The notes: a model not told the origin generated them from the letters alone. A DNA stretch of 64,000 nucleotides from Flavobacterium sp. UBA5153 (GCA_002413745.1 DHXP01000039.1:89965-153964), one strand, 5' to 3'. Shown: positions 34,917 through 43,244, numbered from the stretch's first letter. Translations and numbers: made by a program.

Positions 34917-37676
34917 TTAACTAATTTGCTTTAAAGTGCTAAACATATAGTCAACTTCTTTTTGCATTTTTGGAAGTTTTACCCAATGATAGGTGTCGTA
35001 TTCCGGATGTAATATTAGTAAGTTCATTGAACTTATTTTATACTTGTATTTTGTTTCTAAAATATGTCTGTAAATATTTTGTTGTAAGGCATATCGATTG
35101 TAACTATCATCCGTTAGATGGCTTAATTCCCCGAACGCAAATTTGGTATAGAAATGTTCAGGGTCGGAAATTTTAGGTTTACCATCAGGATGTACCACTT
35201 TTTCGCTTCTTTTCCAATCAAAAATATAGAATGTCCCATCTTCTTTTTTGTATAGCATATCTATTGTTCCCGCAATCATATAATCTTCATCGAATATCCT
35301 CCATTCCGTTCGTTCTGGATTCATACTTGTAAATTGCTCTTTAAATTCCAAAAAATAACCAAACTCTTTTGTGTTTGAATTGAAGGGTTGATTTTTATAA
35401 TAATTCTCAATTTGAAGATGTAAATGTGTACCTAATTCGGCGGCTTCAATTCCTTTCTTTTCCCAAATAGAAATTATTTCGTCTGTGGGTAAACCGTAAA
35501 GTTCGTGTCTTGGGTTTAAATTAGTTGCAGCTTTTAAAGCATCAAATTCAGGAAAAAATTTATCTATTAGTTGACTTACAGAGATTGTGTCGGGATTGTT
35601 GTCTATGTAATACCTGTGATTTAAGGAGTCAAAAACAATTCTTTTGTCTCTTATATGCGATTGATTTCCGTTTAAAGGTTTGTTGTCATTTTTATCAAAA
35701 GTACTCAAATCGACTTCAATAATTTTTGACTCAATAATTTTATCTAATTCGGTATTTTCAATTAAAAAGTCAATTTGTGAGGATGATTTTGGATTAAAAC
35801 TTTCTATTCCTAAATAATTTTCTCTATACTTTTCAAATGACCATTTTTTTGCTTGGAGCGTATCCCATTGATTTTGCGATGAAATACTTGTTTTGAAATC
35901 CAATTCTTCATTTGAATAGTTTTCATATATAGCTTTTATAACGTTTGCAATAAAAACACAACATTGTTTTGCTTCTTCAAATATCTGTTTTTCTGTAAAT
36001 CGAATTACAACATAACCTCGGTTTGTAAAAAACAAATCTCTGTAAACATCTCGATTTATTTCGTGAGTAGGTATTCTAGAAATCCCATCATAAGGTTCGT
36101 CAATTTCTATATTTATAAAAATATTTTTGTTCTCTTTTTCATTAATTAACAAAAAATCAGGTTCGTAGGCATTGTTTCCGCTCTTGTGGGTGATGTGACG
36201 ATCATTGTGTATTTTAAAATCTGATTTAAAATATTTCTTTAAGACTTCGAAAAAAGTGTTTTCAGTAACGCCTAATTTGTTTGAACGTCCCTTTCTGGGA
36301 AACTTAATATACGAGTTTTCCTTAGGCATTTTGACCATTGGATAGCTGTACGGCTCATTTTGATTGAAAAGAATAGAAGGTTTAAAGCCGATTTTTTTTA
36401 AATCTTTTTTATTTGAAACTAATTCGATTAAAGGATCTAGGGTATCTCTTTGTAAAGGAGGTTCTGAAATTGACTCCCCATTTGATGAATTGTCTTCAAC
36501 TTTGGGAGCTCTATATCCATCGGGAGTTAATGTAATTGTTGTCTCTTTTGTTATTACAGGAGAAACAATTGTTTCTACTATTTCATCATTATCTCTTTTC
36601 CTAAATATAGCAATAGTAGAAATTATTATAATTAGAAACAAAATTCCCAATCCTATATTTCTATAACCTCCCCATTCTTCTTCCCATCTAGCCTCTCGAT
36701 GTTTTTTAAGAGAACTTTGTATGTCATTACTTGCTTCAGCATCCCAATTAAAATCTTTATCATATTTAGAATCACCATATCCTGTACCATAACCACGAAC
36801 AATACCTCCTGAATTACCAAATGTTTTTTGTAAATCTGTTTGTGGTGCTTTATTTTTACTAGGATCTCTTACAGGTATTTGCATATCTGGATCAGAATGA
36901 GGTGTTCTTACTGGTATTTTATTATCTTTATCATATTTAGAATCACCATAATCAGTATTAACACCTAATACACCTGATGTATTTCTACCAAACATTGTAG
37001 ATGTTGGGTCTGGTTTAGTTTGAGTATTATTATTTTTAGCATCTCGATCTTTAAAATAATCATCGTATGTTTTTCTTCCGTTTGGTATATTAGGATTATT
37101 AACAGGTGTTCTTATTGGTATATTTTGTTTTTGTGCATTAGTTAACGAATTTGATTTGTTAAAATTTTGTTTAGAAATATTACTTTTTGCATCGCTTAAT
37201 ATTTCAAATTCTTTAACTAATACATCTCTATTTTCGGTTAGATTCAATGCAATAATTTCATTATTTATAGTAAAAGAAATCAGTTTTATTGAATTTGATT
37301 TGAGTTCGTTTATTTCTCTTTCTGTTAAATAGTACATAGATAGTGCTACTTCTCTACCATTCATAGTAACTAATCTATTGTAAACTGGTTCTAAAGAAAT
37401 CCCGTTTTTGCCAGTTGTTTGAATCATTAAATTTCTGTTTAATTCTTCAGCAACTGCATTTTTAAACAACACTGAAATCGCTACAAAGTACTTGTTATTT
37501 TCTGGATTTTTATATAATGACAGTCCTGCTTCGTAGTTATTAGCTATAGCTACTGCAATAGGATTAAAATATTTAAGGGTAATTCCGTCAGGTCTTTTTA
37601 CAGTTTTAACTTCATATTGAGCTAACGCAGTAAAGCTTGAAACAATCAAGCATAAAATAATGGATAGTTTTTTCAT
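34917..37676 (-). CDS. Membrane-anchored protein with two predicted PD-(D/E)XK nuclease domains
   Basis: A 919-residue protein with an unusual build. A signal peptide ends at TALAQ, and an exported domain (about 20-165) is followed by a low-complexity linker with repeated IPVRTP and GDSKYDKD units (170-320). A membrane segment lies at about 339-360. On the cytoplasmic side, about residues 440-590 resemble DUF559/Vsr-like nucleases: E505-P-D507, then E524-I-D526-E527, then RDLFFTNRGYVVIRF. The C-terminal 220 residues have RecB-family motifs in order: GTHLHLQIE (H751/H753, E757), AGTIDMLY (D806), FDWKRS (D820, K822) and a Q-x3-Y-type QQNIY. The start overlaps the stop of a 59-residue membrane protein by one base. 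A role in defence against incoming DNA is an inference; the motifs themselves are visible. Confidence 0.8.
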   Translation of the reverse strand: MKKLSIILCLIVSSFTALAQYEVKTVKRPDGITLKYFNPIAVAIANNYEAGLSLYKNPENNKYFVAISVLFKNAVAEELNRNLMIQTTGKNGISLEPVYNRLVTMNGREVALSMYYLTEREINELKSNSIKLISFTINNEIIALNLTENRDVLVKEFEILSDAKSNISKQNFNKSNSLTNAQKQNIPIRTPVNNPNIPNGRKTYDDYFKDRDAKNNNTQTKPDPTSTMFGRNTSGVLGVNTDYGDSKYDKDNKIPVRTPHSDPDMQIPVRDPSKNKAPQTDLQKTFGNSGGIVRGYGTGYGDSKYDKDFNWDAEASNDIQSSLKKHREARWEEEWGGYRNIGLGILFLIIIISTIAIFRKRDNDEIVETIVSPVITKETTITLTPDGYRAPKVEDNSSNGESISEPPLQRDTLDPLIELVSNKKDLKKIGFKPSILFNQNEPYSYPMVKMPKENSYIKFPRKGRSNKLGVTENTFFEVLKKYFKSDFKIHNDRHITHKSGNNAYEPDFLLINEKENKNIFINIEIDEPYDGISRIPTHEINRDVYRDLFFTNRGYVVIRFTEKQIFEEAKQCCVFIANVIKAIYENYSNEELDFKTSISSQNQWDTLQAKKWSFEKYRENYLGIESFNPKSSSQIDFLIENTELDKIIESKIIEVDLSTFDKNDNKPLNGNQSHIRDKRIVFDSLNHRYYIDNNPDTISVSQLIDKFFPEFDALKAATNLNPRHELYGLPTDEIISIWEKKGIEAAELGTHLHLQIENYYKNQPFNSNTKEFGYFLEFKEQFTSMNPERTEWRIFDEDYMIAGTIDMLYKKEDGTFYIFDWKRSEKVVHPDGKPKISDPEHFYTKFAFGELSHLTDDSYNRYALQQNIYRHILETKYKYKISSMNLLILHPEYDTYHWVKLPKMQKEVDYMFSTLKQIS

Positions 37677-37855
37677 TATTTAGTTTTAGATGGTTTTAAT
37701 AACGCGTATGCTCCCCAAGAAATTAAACCAATTGCTGTTAAATGCCCAAATAAATCAGATGCTTCATAATTGTTAACTTGCTTAAAAAAGCCAATGAGCG
37801 TACCCAAAAGCCCGATTAGTAATATTATTCCAAGAACTATTTTTATTGTTTTCAT
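37676..37855 (-). CDS. 59-residue two-segment membrane protein coupled to the nuclease gene
   Basis: A short gene beginning MKTIKIVLGIILLIGLLGTL, with hydrophobic segments at about residues 5-23 and 38-53 and a basic end (LLKPSKTK). Its TAA shares an A with the ATG of the nuclease gene (TAATG), so the two are almost certainly translated together. It is the first gene of the operon and faces the HTH regulator across a 180-nt gap. The function is unknown; an accessory membrane subunit is the simplest reading. Confidence 0.7.
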   Translation of the reverse strand: MKTIKIVLGIILLIGLLGTLIGFFKQVNNYEASDLFGHLTAIGLISWGAYALLKPSKTK

Positions 37856-37975
37856 TTTAGTTTTATTTGTTTTAGATTGCTATATTCAGTTTTAAGCTTT
37901 CCTGTTTTTTTAGCCAATTAGCCCGATTGTATTAATTATCACTTAAATATTAGTTTAACAAATCTATAATATTTT

Positions 37976-37991
37976 TCGACTTATAAGTCGA
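37976..37991. promoter_or_regulatory. Perfect 16-bp palindrome, candidate operator
   Basis: TCGACTTATAAGTCGA lies in the divergent gap between the nuclease operon and the small HTH gene, 45 nt before the HTH start. A dimeric HTH protein binding here would control both directions. Confidence 0.55.
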
Positions 37992-38035
37992 GTTGATTAA
38001 GAATTTTTCATTCATCCATTTGTTTTCTTTGTTCA

Positions 38036-38278
38036 ATGCAGAAGCATCTAGAACAGATAGAACTTGAATTGGTTGCTAGGATATATAAAGAGTTCCTAGT
38101 GAAATTTAATGGAAATAAATCTGAGTTTGCAAAAGCTTCTATTTGCTCTGAAACAACAGTTAGGAGGGTATTTAGAAATGAACAACGAATGACTGTTGAT
38201 TTATTTTTGAGATTCTGTTTTGCACTAGATAAAAACATCAATGAAATTTTTGAAGGAATTGATATTTTAAATAAATGA
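38036..38278 (+). CDS. Small helix-turn-helix transcriptional regulator
   Basis: An 80-residue DNA-binding protein, not assigned beyond HTH. Helices over residues 5-70 include the turn region NKSEFAKASICSETTVRRVFRNEQRM, which fits an XRE/HTH_3-like fold with a recognition helix around SETTVRRVF. It has no ligand or oligomerisation domain beyond a short tail. It is divergent from the nuclease operon and next to the 16-bp palindrome, so it is the likely regulator of that operon. Confidence 0.75.
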   Translation: MQKHLEQIELELVARIYKEFLVKFNGNKSEFAKASICSETTVRRVFRNEQRMTVDLFLRFCFALDKNINEIFEGIDILNK

Positions 38279-38310
38279 GCCTAAAATTCACTTGAAAATT
38301 AGACTCATTT
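38273..38310. terminator. Hairpin between convergent HTH and lipoprotein genes
   Basis: AAATGAG plus CTAA (38273-38284) pairs with TTAG plus CTCATTT (38299-38310) with one internal mismatch, and it overlaps the HTH stop. A T-rich tail suggests termination for both directions. Confidence 0.5.
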
Positions 38311-38327
38311 TATTCTTTCAATTTATA

Positions 38328-39056
38328 TTAATAAAAATATTGATAAGTTTCACCAGTAGAATATTTAACTTCTGTTGGGTAGTTGTTTCCACCATATTTA
38401 AATGTACGTGTGTCTATAGTTCCGCTTCCACCACTACCATCCTGTATCAAATTATTCATAGAGAATGTATCTTCATTAGTATCGAGCAATAAATTGAACC
38501 CTAATACATTTTTGAAAGGGTTGTTTTTTGTGTCATAGCCAAATATATATGTTGAAGTAGAAGGATACTGCCCTCCATAAAATTCTTCATTTTTCACCAT
38601 ATTACCATTAACAAAAGTTAATAAACCTGTTGTACTTTGACTTCCAGTTCGTGTTCTATTATATGAAACCGTTCCGTTTGAATTATAAGTGTAGGAGTAT
38701 GTATCTGTTCCACAACAATTTGTTTTTTCAACTGCAATAGCTATTTTTCCGTTTACGTATGTATATTCTCTTGAATTTTGAAAATTATTATTTACTCTTT
38801 CTTCAATTTTGGTTATAACATTTCCAGTATAGGTATAAGTGGCTACAAAACCTGAATCGTTACTTTCGCTTATTATTTTATTACCATCGTATTTATAGGT
38901 AAGAATTGAAATGTCATTTGCACTATAGGTTTTAATGATTTTTTTAACCAAGATAGTATTAGATGATTGGGTTTCTGTTTCATTGTTTGAACTACACGAG
39001 TTTAACAAAAGTGTTGCTAGCATTAGCATTGCGCAATAGAAATTATTTTTTTTCAT
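38328..39056 (-). CDS. Predicted lipoprotein with YD-like repeats
   Basis: A 242-residue lipoprotein with lipobox LNSC and Cys at residue 21. The mature part is made of short strand repeats such as YKYDGNKIIS, YTYTGNVITK, YTYVNGKIAI and YTYNSNGTVSY, which resemble RHS/YD-type or DUF4595-like beta repeats. It is probably surface- or periplasm-exposed. The open frame extends to 39086, but that start overlaps the TATATTTG promoter element at 39084-39091; the ATG at 39056 begins the signal peptide. It is divergent from a small XRE regulator across an 18-bp palindrome. Confidence 0.75.
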   Translation of the reverse strand: MKKNNFYCAMLMLATLLLNSCSSNNETETQSSNTILVKKIIKTYSANDISILTYKYDGNKIISESNDSGFVATYTYTGNVITKIEERVNNNFQNSREYTYVNGKIAIAVEKTNCCGTDTYSYTYNSNGTVSYNRTRTGSQSTTGLLTFVNGNMVKNEEFYGGQYPSTSTYIFGYDTKNNPFKNVLGFNLLLDTNEDTFSMNNLIQDGSGGSGTIDTRTFKYGGNNYPTEVKYSTGETYQYFY

Positions 39057-39083
39057 TTTTAAATTATTTTTGTTTGTTGTTTT

Positions 39084-39106
39084 CAAATATAGGCAAATTT
39101 GCCTAT
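39084..39106. promoter_or_regulatory. Promoter -7 element overlapped by an 18-bp perfect palindrome
   Basis: The minus strand -7 element TATATTTG (39084-39091) abuts and shares bases with the palindrome ATAGGCAAATTTGCCTAT (39089-39106). A repressor bound there would block the lipoprotein promoter. The XRE gene starts 34 nt beyond it. Confidence 0.6.
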
Positions 39107-39139
39107 CGTATAAATACTTTATTCAACGAATTTTATTTC

Positions 39140-39370
39140 GTGGATAAACAGGATAAAAAAAGCATATTAATTACTTTTGGAGCTAATCTTCGAAGACTCC
39201 GTTTGGCAAATGGTTTCACTCAAGAACAATTGGCAAACGAACTCGGTATTGAAATCTCCCAAATAAGTAGAATAGAAAGAGGTGTAATAAACACTTCAGT
39301 AACAACTCTGTATGCTATTTCTAAAACTTTACAAATTGATGTTTCTGAATTATTTAATTTTCAGAAATAA
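39140..39370 (+). CDS. XRE family transcriptional regulator
   Basis: A 76-residue one-domain regulator. The HTH is clear: FGANLRRLRLANGFTQEQLANELGIEISQISRIERGV, with the recognition helix at IEISQISRIERG. The open frame extends upstream to 38963 through the divergent lipoprotein gene, which is implausible. The GTG at 39140, just after the palindromic operator region, gives a compact HTH protein. It is likely to bind the ATAGGCAAATTTGCCTAT site and control the lipoprotein gene and itself. Confidence 0.78.
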   Translation: MDKQDKKSILITFGANLRRLRLANGFTQEQLANELGIEISQISRIERGVINTSVTTLYAISKTLQIDVSELFNFQK

Positions 39371-39606
39371 TCCAATCCTATTTTCCCCTAACAAACTTAA
39401 ACCATAATTTTTCATTCTCTTTACGGTTTTCCTCAAAGCCAGTTTTTTTATGTTAATTTAGAACGAATATGATATCGTGTTATTGTTCGTTACTTTAAAA
39501 GCAAGTTTAAACTTCTATTTTCTCTCTCCAAAAAAATACTCAATATTCTTTTTTATAAGCAATAGATTGTCGATTTTTGCCCATTGTATAAATCAATTAA
39601 ATAAAA

Positions 39607-40845
39607 ATGGCAATAGTAGATAAAGAGATTATTTTGTTAAAAGTTTCTGGTCAGGACAAACCGGGGGTTACAGCTGGTTTAACATCTATATTGGCTACTT
39701 ATGATGCCGTTGTTTTAGATATTGGTCAAGCGGATATTCACGACACGCTATCTTTGGGCATTTTATTTGAAATAAAAGCAGGATCTAGTTCGGCAGCCGT
39801 TTTGAAAGATTTGTTGTTCAAAGCTTATGAATTAGGTATTAATGTTAAGTTTGTTCCAATTTCCATTCCTGATTATGAAATTTGGGTAAAAGCACAAAGC
39901 AAGCAACGCTATATCATCAATGTTTTGGGGGAAACATTGACCGCTGCACAATTGGCGGCTGTGACCAAAATAATGTCAGACCAAAATTTGAATATAGATT
40001 CTATTATAAGATTAACGGGTAGAACTTCGGTGGTTGAAAAAGAAGAATATCCTCGTTCCTGCATACAATTATCCGTAACGGGTACAATTGTCGATAAAAC
40101 ATTGATGACTGCTAATTTTATGGAAATTTCCAGAACCTTAGATGTCGATATCTCTTTTCAAGAAGATAATATGTATAGAAGAAACAGACGTTTGGTGTGT
40201 TTTGATATGGATTCTACCTTAATTCAAACAGAAGTAATTGATGAACTGGCAGAGTTGGCAGGTGTGGGTGAGCAAGTCAGAGCCATTACCGAATCGGCGA
40301 TGAATGGCGAAATTGATTTTAGCGAAAGCTTCAAAAAACGTATGGCTTTGTTGGAAGGCTTGAGTGAAGAGGTACTGCAAAAAGTGGCTGAAAATTTACC
40401 CATAACAAAAGGAGCACATCGCTTGATGAGGGCCTTAAAATATTACGGCTATAAAACCGCTATTTTATCTGGAGGATTCACCTACTTTGGTGATTATTTA
40501 CAAAAGGAATTAGGGATTGATTATGTTTATGCCAATCAATTGGAAATTAAAGACGGCGTACTAACAGGAAAATATTTAGGAGAAATTGTTGATGGTCAAA
40601 AGAAAGCCGAATATCTAAAAGCCATTGCAGAAAAAGAAGGCATACATATCAACCAAACCATTGCTGTGGGTGATGGTGCGAATGATTTGCCTATGTTGAA
40701 CTTGGCAGGTTTAGGAATTGCTTTTCACGCTAAACCGAAAGTAAAAGAAAATGCAGACAGTTCAATCTCTAGTCTAGGTCTCGACGGTATTTTATATCTA
40801 TTGGGGTATCACGACAGACATATTGATATGATGCAAGAGGAGTAA
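39607..40845 (+). CDS. serB: Phosphoserine phosphatase with N-terminal ACT domains
   Basis: Last step of serine synthesis: dephosphorylation of phosphoserine in the cytoplasm. The length is 412 residues. Two ACT-like domains occupy about residues 1-180 (LLKVSGQDKPGVTAGLTSIL; NVLGETLTAAQLAAV) and probably sense amino acids. The HAD domain has motif I CFDMDSTLI with D200 and D202, motif II ILSGGFTYFG, and motif IV GDGANDLPML. Twin-ACT SerB forms occur in Bacteroidota and some actinobacteria. The gap 39371-39606 before it shows no clear promoter. Confidence 0.96.
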   Translation: MAIVDKEIILLKVSGQDKPGVTAGLTSILATYDAVVLDIGQADIHDTLSLGILFEIKAGSSSAAVLKDLLFKAYELGINVKFVPISIPDYEIWVKAQSKQRYIINVLGETLTAAQLAAVTKIMSDQNLNIDSIIRLTGRTSVVEKEEYPRSCIQLSVTGTIVDKTLMTANFMEISRTLDVDISFQEDNMYRRNRRLVCFDMDSTLIQTEVIDELAELAGVGEQVRAITESAMNGEIDFSESFKKRMALLEGLSEEVLQKVAENLPITKGAHRLMRALKYYGYKTAILSGGFTYFGDYLQKELGIDYVYANQLEIKDGVLTGKYLGEIVDGQKKAEYLKAIAEKEGIHINQTIAVGDGANDLPMLNLAGLGIAFHAKPKVKENADSSISSLGLDGILYLLGYHDRHIDMMQEE

Positions 40846-40870
40846 ATGTTGTAATTATAGATAAAATCAG

Positions 40871-40907
40871 AATCCCGTATTGAAAATTTCAAGACGGGAT
40901 TTTTTTT
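40871..40907 (+). terminator. Terminator after serB
   Basis: AATCCCGT (40871-40878) pairs with ACGGGATT (40894-40901), with an inner TTGAAA/TTTCAA pairing and a T run to 40908. It ends directly at the stop of the converging small lipoprotein gene. Confidence 0.8.
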
Positions 40908-40909
40908 GT

Positions 40910-41068
40910 TCAAATTTTCACTGTTTGTGTATCGTTATTTATTTTATAATAGTTTAGAATTTGCCTTTCTGAAGTCTTACAAATTCCTCGTGCGCCACAA
41001 CCCATTCTATGTGGTCCGCATGAAGTCAAAAAAACTATAAGAAAAAATATTGAAATTATTTTTTTCAT
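40910..41068 (-). CDS. 52-residue lipoprotein coupled to a RelE/ParE toxin gene
   Basis: A very small gene: MKKIISIFFLIVFLTSCGPH gives a clear signal with lipobox LTSC and Cys at residue 17. The mature peptide has 36 residues with two more cysteines (RMGCGARGICKTSE). Its ATG shares its A with the TAA of the upstream toxin gene (TAATG), so translation is coupled. The protein is not recognised. A lipoprotein as third member of a toxin-antitoxin operon is unusual. The tail-to-tail position at the serB terminator supports a real transcript end. Confidence 0.65.
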   Translation of the reverse strand: MKKIISIFFLIVFLTSCGPHRMGCGARGICKTSERQILNYYKINNDTQTVKI

Positions 41069-41346
41069 TAATATAAATGGTCAGATTGATTAAACAGAAA
41101 AGTGATAATTTCTAATGTGTTATTTTGAATTCTGTATATTAAGGAAATATGTTTGTTTATAATGCATTTATGATAATTAACAATCTTTGCTTGTGGACAA
41201 ATGTGGTTATAATCTGCTATTTTAGAAATTAATACAATGGTTTCGCTCTCAAATCTTTCAACAATTGCAATATTCCATTTTTCAAAAAGTTTTTCAATAA
41301 TATAAATGTAATATTCTTTAGCTAAATCAGACCATACAATTTTCAT
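41068..41346 (-). CDS. RelE/ParE family toxin
   Basis: A 92-residue protein with the ParE-like start KIVWSDLAKEYYIYIIEKLFEKW, a middle strand around HKCIINKHISLIYRI, and the C-terminal strand LEIITFLFNQ. The fold is the RelE/ParE barnase-like fold, but the target (ribosome-bound mRNA or gyrase) cannot be read from sequence. The start overlaps the antitoxin gene by 4 nt (ATGA) and the stop overlaps the downstream lipoprotein gene by one base. Confidence 0.85.
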   Translation of the reverse strand: MKIVWSDLAKEYYIYIIEKLFEKWNIAIVERFESETIVLISKIADYNHICPQAKIVNYHKCIINKHISLIYRIQNNTLEIITFLFNQSDHLY

Positions 41347-41582
41347 TTACTGTTTTTTAAATCTGCTATTCTTCTTTTTGAAATTGCCATAACTTCTTCG
41401 TGAGAATGTATTCTTCCATTTTCCAAATCTTTAATTCCTCTTTGAATTGTTTTTTTTTCATTAACAGAAAGATTTTCATGCCAATCCTCTTCATCTACAA
41501 TGGACACAAATTCCATACTTTTTAATAATTCTAAAAAAAAGTTATATTTGTTATCTTTAATATTTACAGTTATTTGCTTCAT
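41343..41582 (-). CDS. Antitoxin of the RelE/ParE pair
   Basis: A 79-residue partner of the downstream toxin. An N-terminal strand-helix part (MKQITVNIKDNKYNFFLELLKSM) resembles small Bacteroidota antitoxins, and a Lys/Glu-rich helical tail (EEVMAISKRRIADLKNSK) would wrap the toxin. No HTH is evident. It is the first gene of the unit; the 4-nt overlap with the toxin fits antitoxin-first order. Confidence 0.8.
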   Translation of the reverse strand: MKQITVNIKDNKYNFFLELLKSMEFVSIVDEEDWHENLSVNEKKTIQRGIKDLENGRIHSHEEVMAISKRRIADLKNSK

Positions 41583-41600
41583 AATGACAAAGTTATAAAA

Positions 41601-43133
41601 TTATATTACGCCTGACACAGAAAATTGCATATTTTTCAATTGTTCCAAGTAGTCTCTTTGGTTGGACAATCTCGGAATTTTATGTTGTCCGCCCAGTTTG
41701 TCTTTTTCTTTCAACCAATCGTAAAACAAGTTTGGTCTTGCCATATTTAGCACTAACGGATTCAACGTCATATTATTATATCGCTTTGCTTCATAATCGG
41801 AATTTAGGGATTGAAGTGTTTCGTCGAGAACTTTTCGAAATTCGGCGCTATTTTCGGGATTTTTCTTGAATTCAATCATCCATTCATGTGCCCCTTTTTC
41901 TTTGTCTTTCATGAAAACTGGGGCAACGGTATAATCGACTACCTCTGTTTTTGTTATATGACAGGCTTTGGCAATGGCTTGGTCGGCATTTTCGACCATT
42001 AGTTCTTCACCAAAAACATTAATGTGATGTTTGGTTCTGCCTGTCACCCGAATTCGGTATGGATCTAATGAAGTAAAACGCACCGTATCGCCTATCAAAT
42101 AACGCCATAAACCTGAATTTGTGGTAATGACTATGGCATAATTTTTAAAAAGTTCCACTTCAGACAATCGAATAATTTTTTGATCCGGAGTTCCAAAAGT
42201 ATCCATTGGAATAAATTCATAGAAAATTCCGTAATCCAGCATCAGCAATAAATCACTGGAATTATTTAAATCCTGAATGGCAAAAAATCCTTCGGAAGCA
42301 TTGTATATTTCGTAATATTTGAAATCTTTTTTCGGAAGTATTTTTTGGTATTGTTCGCGGTAAGGTTCAAAATTCACTCCGCCATGGAAATAAACTTCCA
42401 AATTTGGCCATAGTTCCAATAAATTTCCTTTGCCCGTTTCTTCGAGTAATTTATTCATTAAAACCAGCATCCACGAAGGCACTCCCGCAAAACTGGTTAC
42501 ATTTTCGTTTTTGGTTTCTCTTATTATGGATGATAGTTTCGTTTCCCAGTTACTCATCAACGAAATTTTGTTGTTTGGAGTGCTGCTGTATTCAGCCCAA
42601 ATAGGCATATTTTCTATCAATATGGCGGATAAATCGCCAAAAAAAGTATTGTTGTCTTCATATATTTGTGAGCTTCCGCCAAGGCGAAGGCTTTTTCCCA
42701 AAAACATTTCGGAATTTTCATTGTTATTCAAATACAAACACAACAAATCCTTGCTTCCTTTATAATGGCAATCTTCCAATGCTTCATTGCTTACAGGAAT
42801 AAATTTGCTTTTGGCATTGGTCGTTCCGCTTGATTTGGCAAACCATTTTATGGGTGTTTCCCAGAACACGTTTTGCTCACCTTTTCGGGTGCGTTCTATC
42901 AGGGGTTGCAATTCTTCGTAGGTAGAGACAGGAACTCTTTCGGCGAATGTTTCGTATGAATTTATCGAAGTATAGCCATATTGTTGACCTATAATGGTAT
43001 TTTCTGAGTCTCGAATCAAGTTCATCAGCAATTCCCCCTGAACCTCATTGGGATATTTAAGGAAAAGTTCTATCTGGTGAATCCTTTGTTTCAGAACCCA
43101 AGAGGCAAACGAATTGATTATAGGTAGCGGCAT
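41601..43133 (-). CDS. GH3 auxin-responsive promoter family protein
   Basis: A 510-residue adenylate-forming (ANL superfamily) protein of the GH3 group. Motifs include the nucleotide-binding WFAKSSGTTNAKSKFIPVS (about residues 95-113), the middle EIYNASEGFFAIQD (about 277-290), and the C-terminal VTGRTKHHINVFGEELMVENADQA. Plant GH3 enzymes join amino acids to acyl hormones; the bacterial substrate is unknown. The gene is leftward, divergent from DUF2797, with period-14 repeats in the leader. Confidence 0.92.
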   Translation of the reverse strand: MPLPIINSFASWVLKQRIHQIELFLKYPNEVQGELLMNLIRDSENTIIGQQYGYTSINSYETFAERVPVSTYEELQPLIERTRKGEQNVFWETPIKWFAKSSGTTNAKSKFIPVSNEALEDCHYKGSKDLLCLYLNNNENSEMFLGKSLRLGGSSQIYEDNNTFFGDLSAILIENMPIWAEYSSTPNNKISLMSNWETKLSSIIRETKNENVTSFAGVPSWMLVLMNKLLEETGKGNLLELWPNLEVYFHGGVNFEPYREQYQKILPKKDFKYYEIYNASEGFFAIQDLNNSSDLLLMLDYGIFYEFIPMDTFGTPDQKIIRLSEVELFKNYAIVITTNSGLWRYLIGDTVRFTSLDPYRIRVTGRTKHHINVFGEELMVENADQAIAKACHITKTEVVDYTVAPVFMKDKEKGAHEWMIEFKKNPENSAEFRKVLDETLQSLNSDYEAKRYNNMTLNPLVLNMARPNLFYDWLKEKDKLGGQHKIPRLSNQRDYLEQLKNMQFSVSGVI

Positions 43134-43139
43134 TTTTCT

Positions 43140-43180
43140 GATTTACGATATTTGATTTACGATATTTGATTTGAATATCG
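43140..43180 (-). repeat. 14-nt tandem repeat before the GH3-family gene
   Basis: GATTTACGATATTT occurs twice in tandem (43140-43153, 43154-43167), followed by a partial unit. Read on the gene's strand it ends 6 nt before the ATG. A related sequence in opposite orientation lies before the divergent DUF2797 gene. Confidence 0.8.
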
Positions 43181-43244
43181 AGTAACAAAAGCTAACTTTA
43201 CGACGTTATCAAAAATAGTGTTTTTTTTTAACTTTCTCTATTTA

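Noticed and set aside
38963-39139. N-terminal extension of the XRE regulator
   Set aside because: The extra 59 codons run antisense through the start of the lipoprotein gene and across its promoter and palindrome; the GTG at 39140 gives a standard compact regulator.
40921-41065. Non-coding spacer between serB and the toxin gene
   Set aside because: First read as empty, but the minus strand encodes a complete 52-residue lipoprotein with a proper lipobox and coupled start, so it is listed as a gene.
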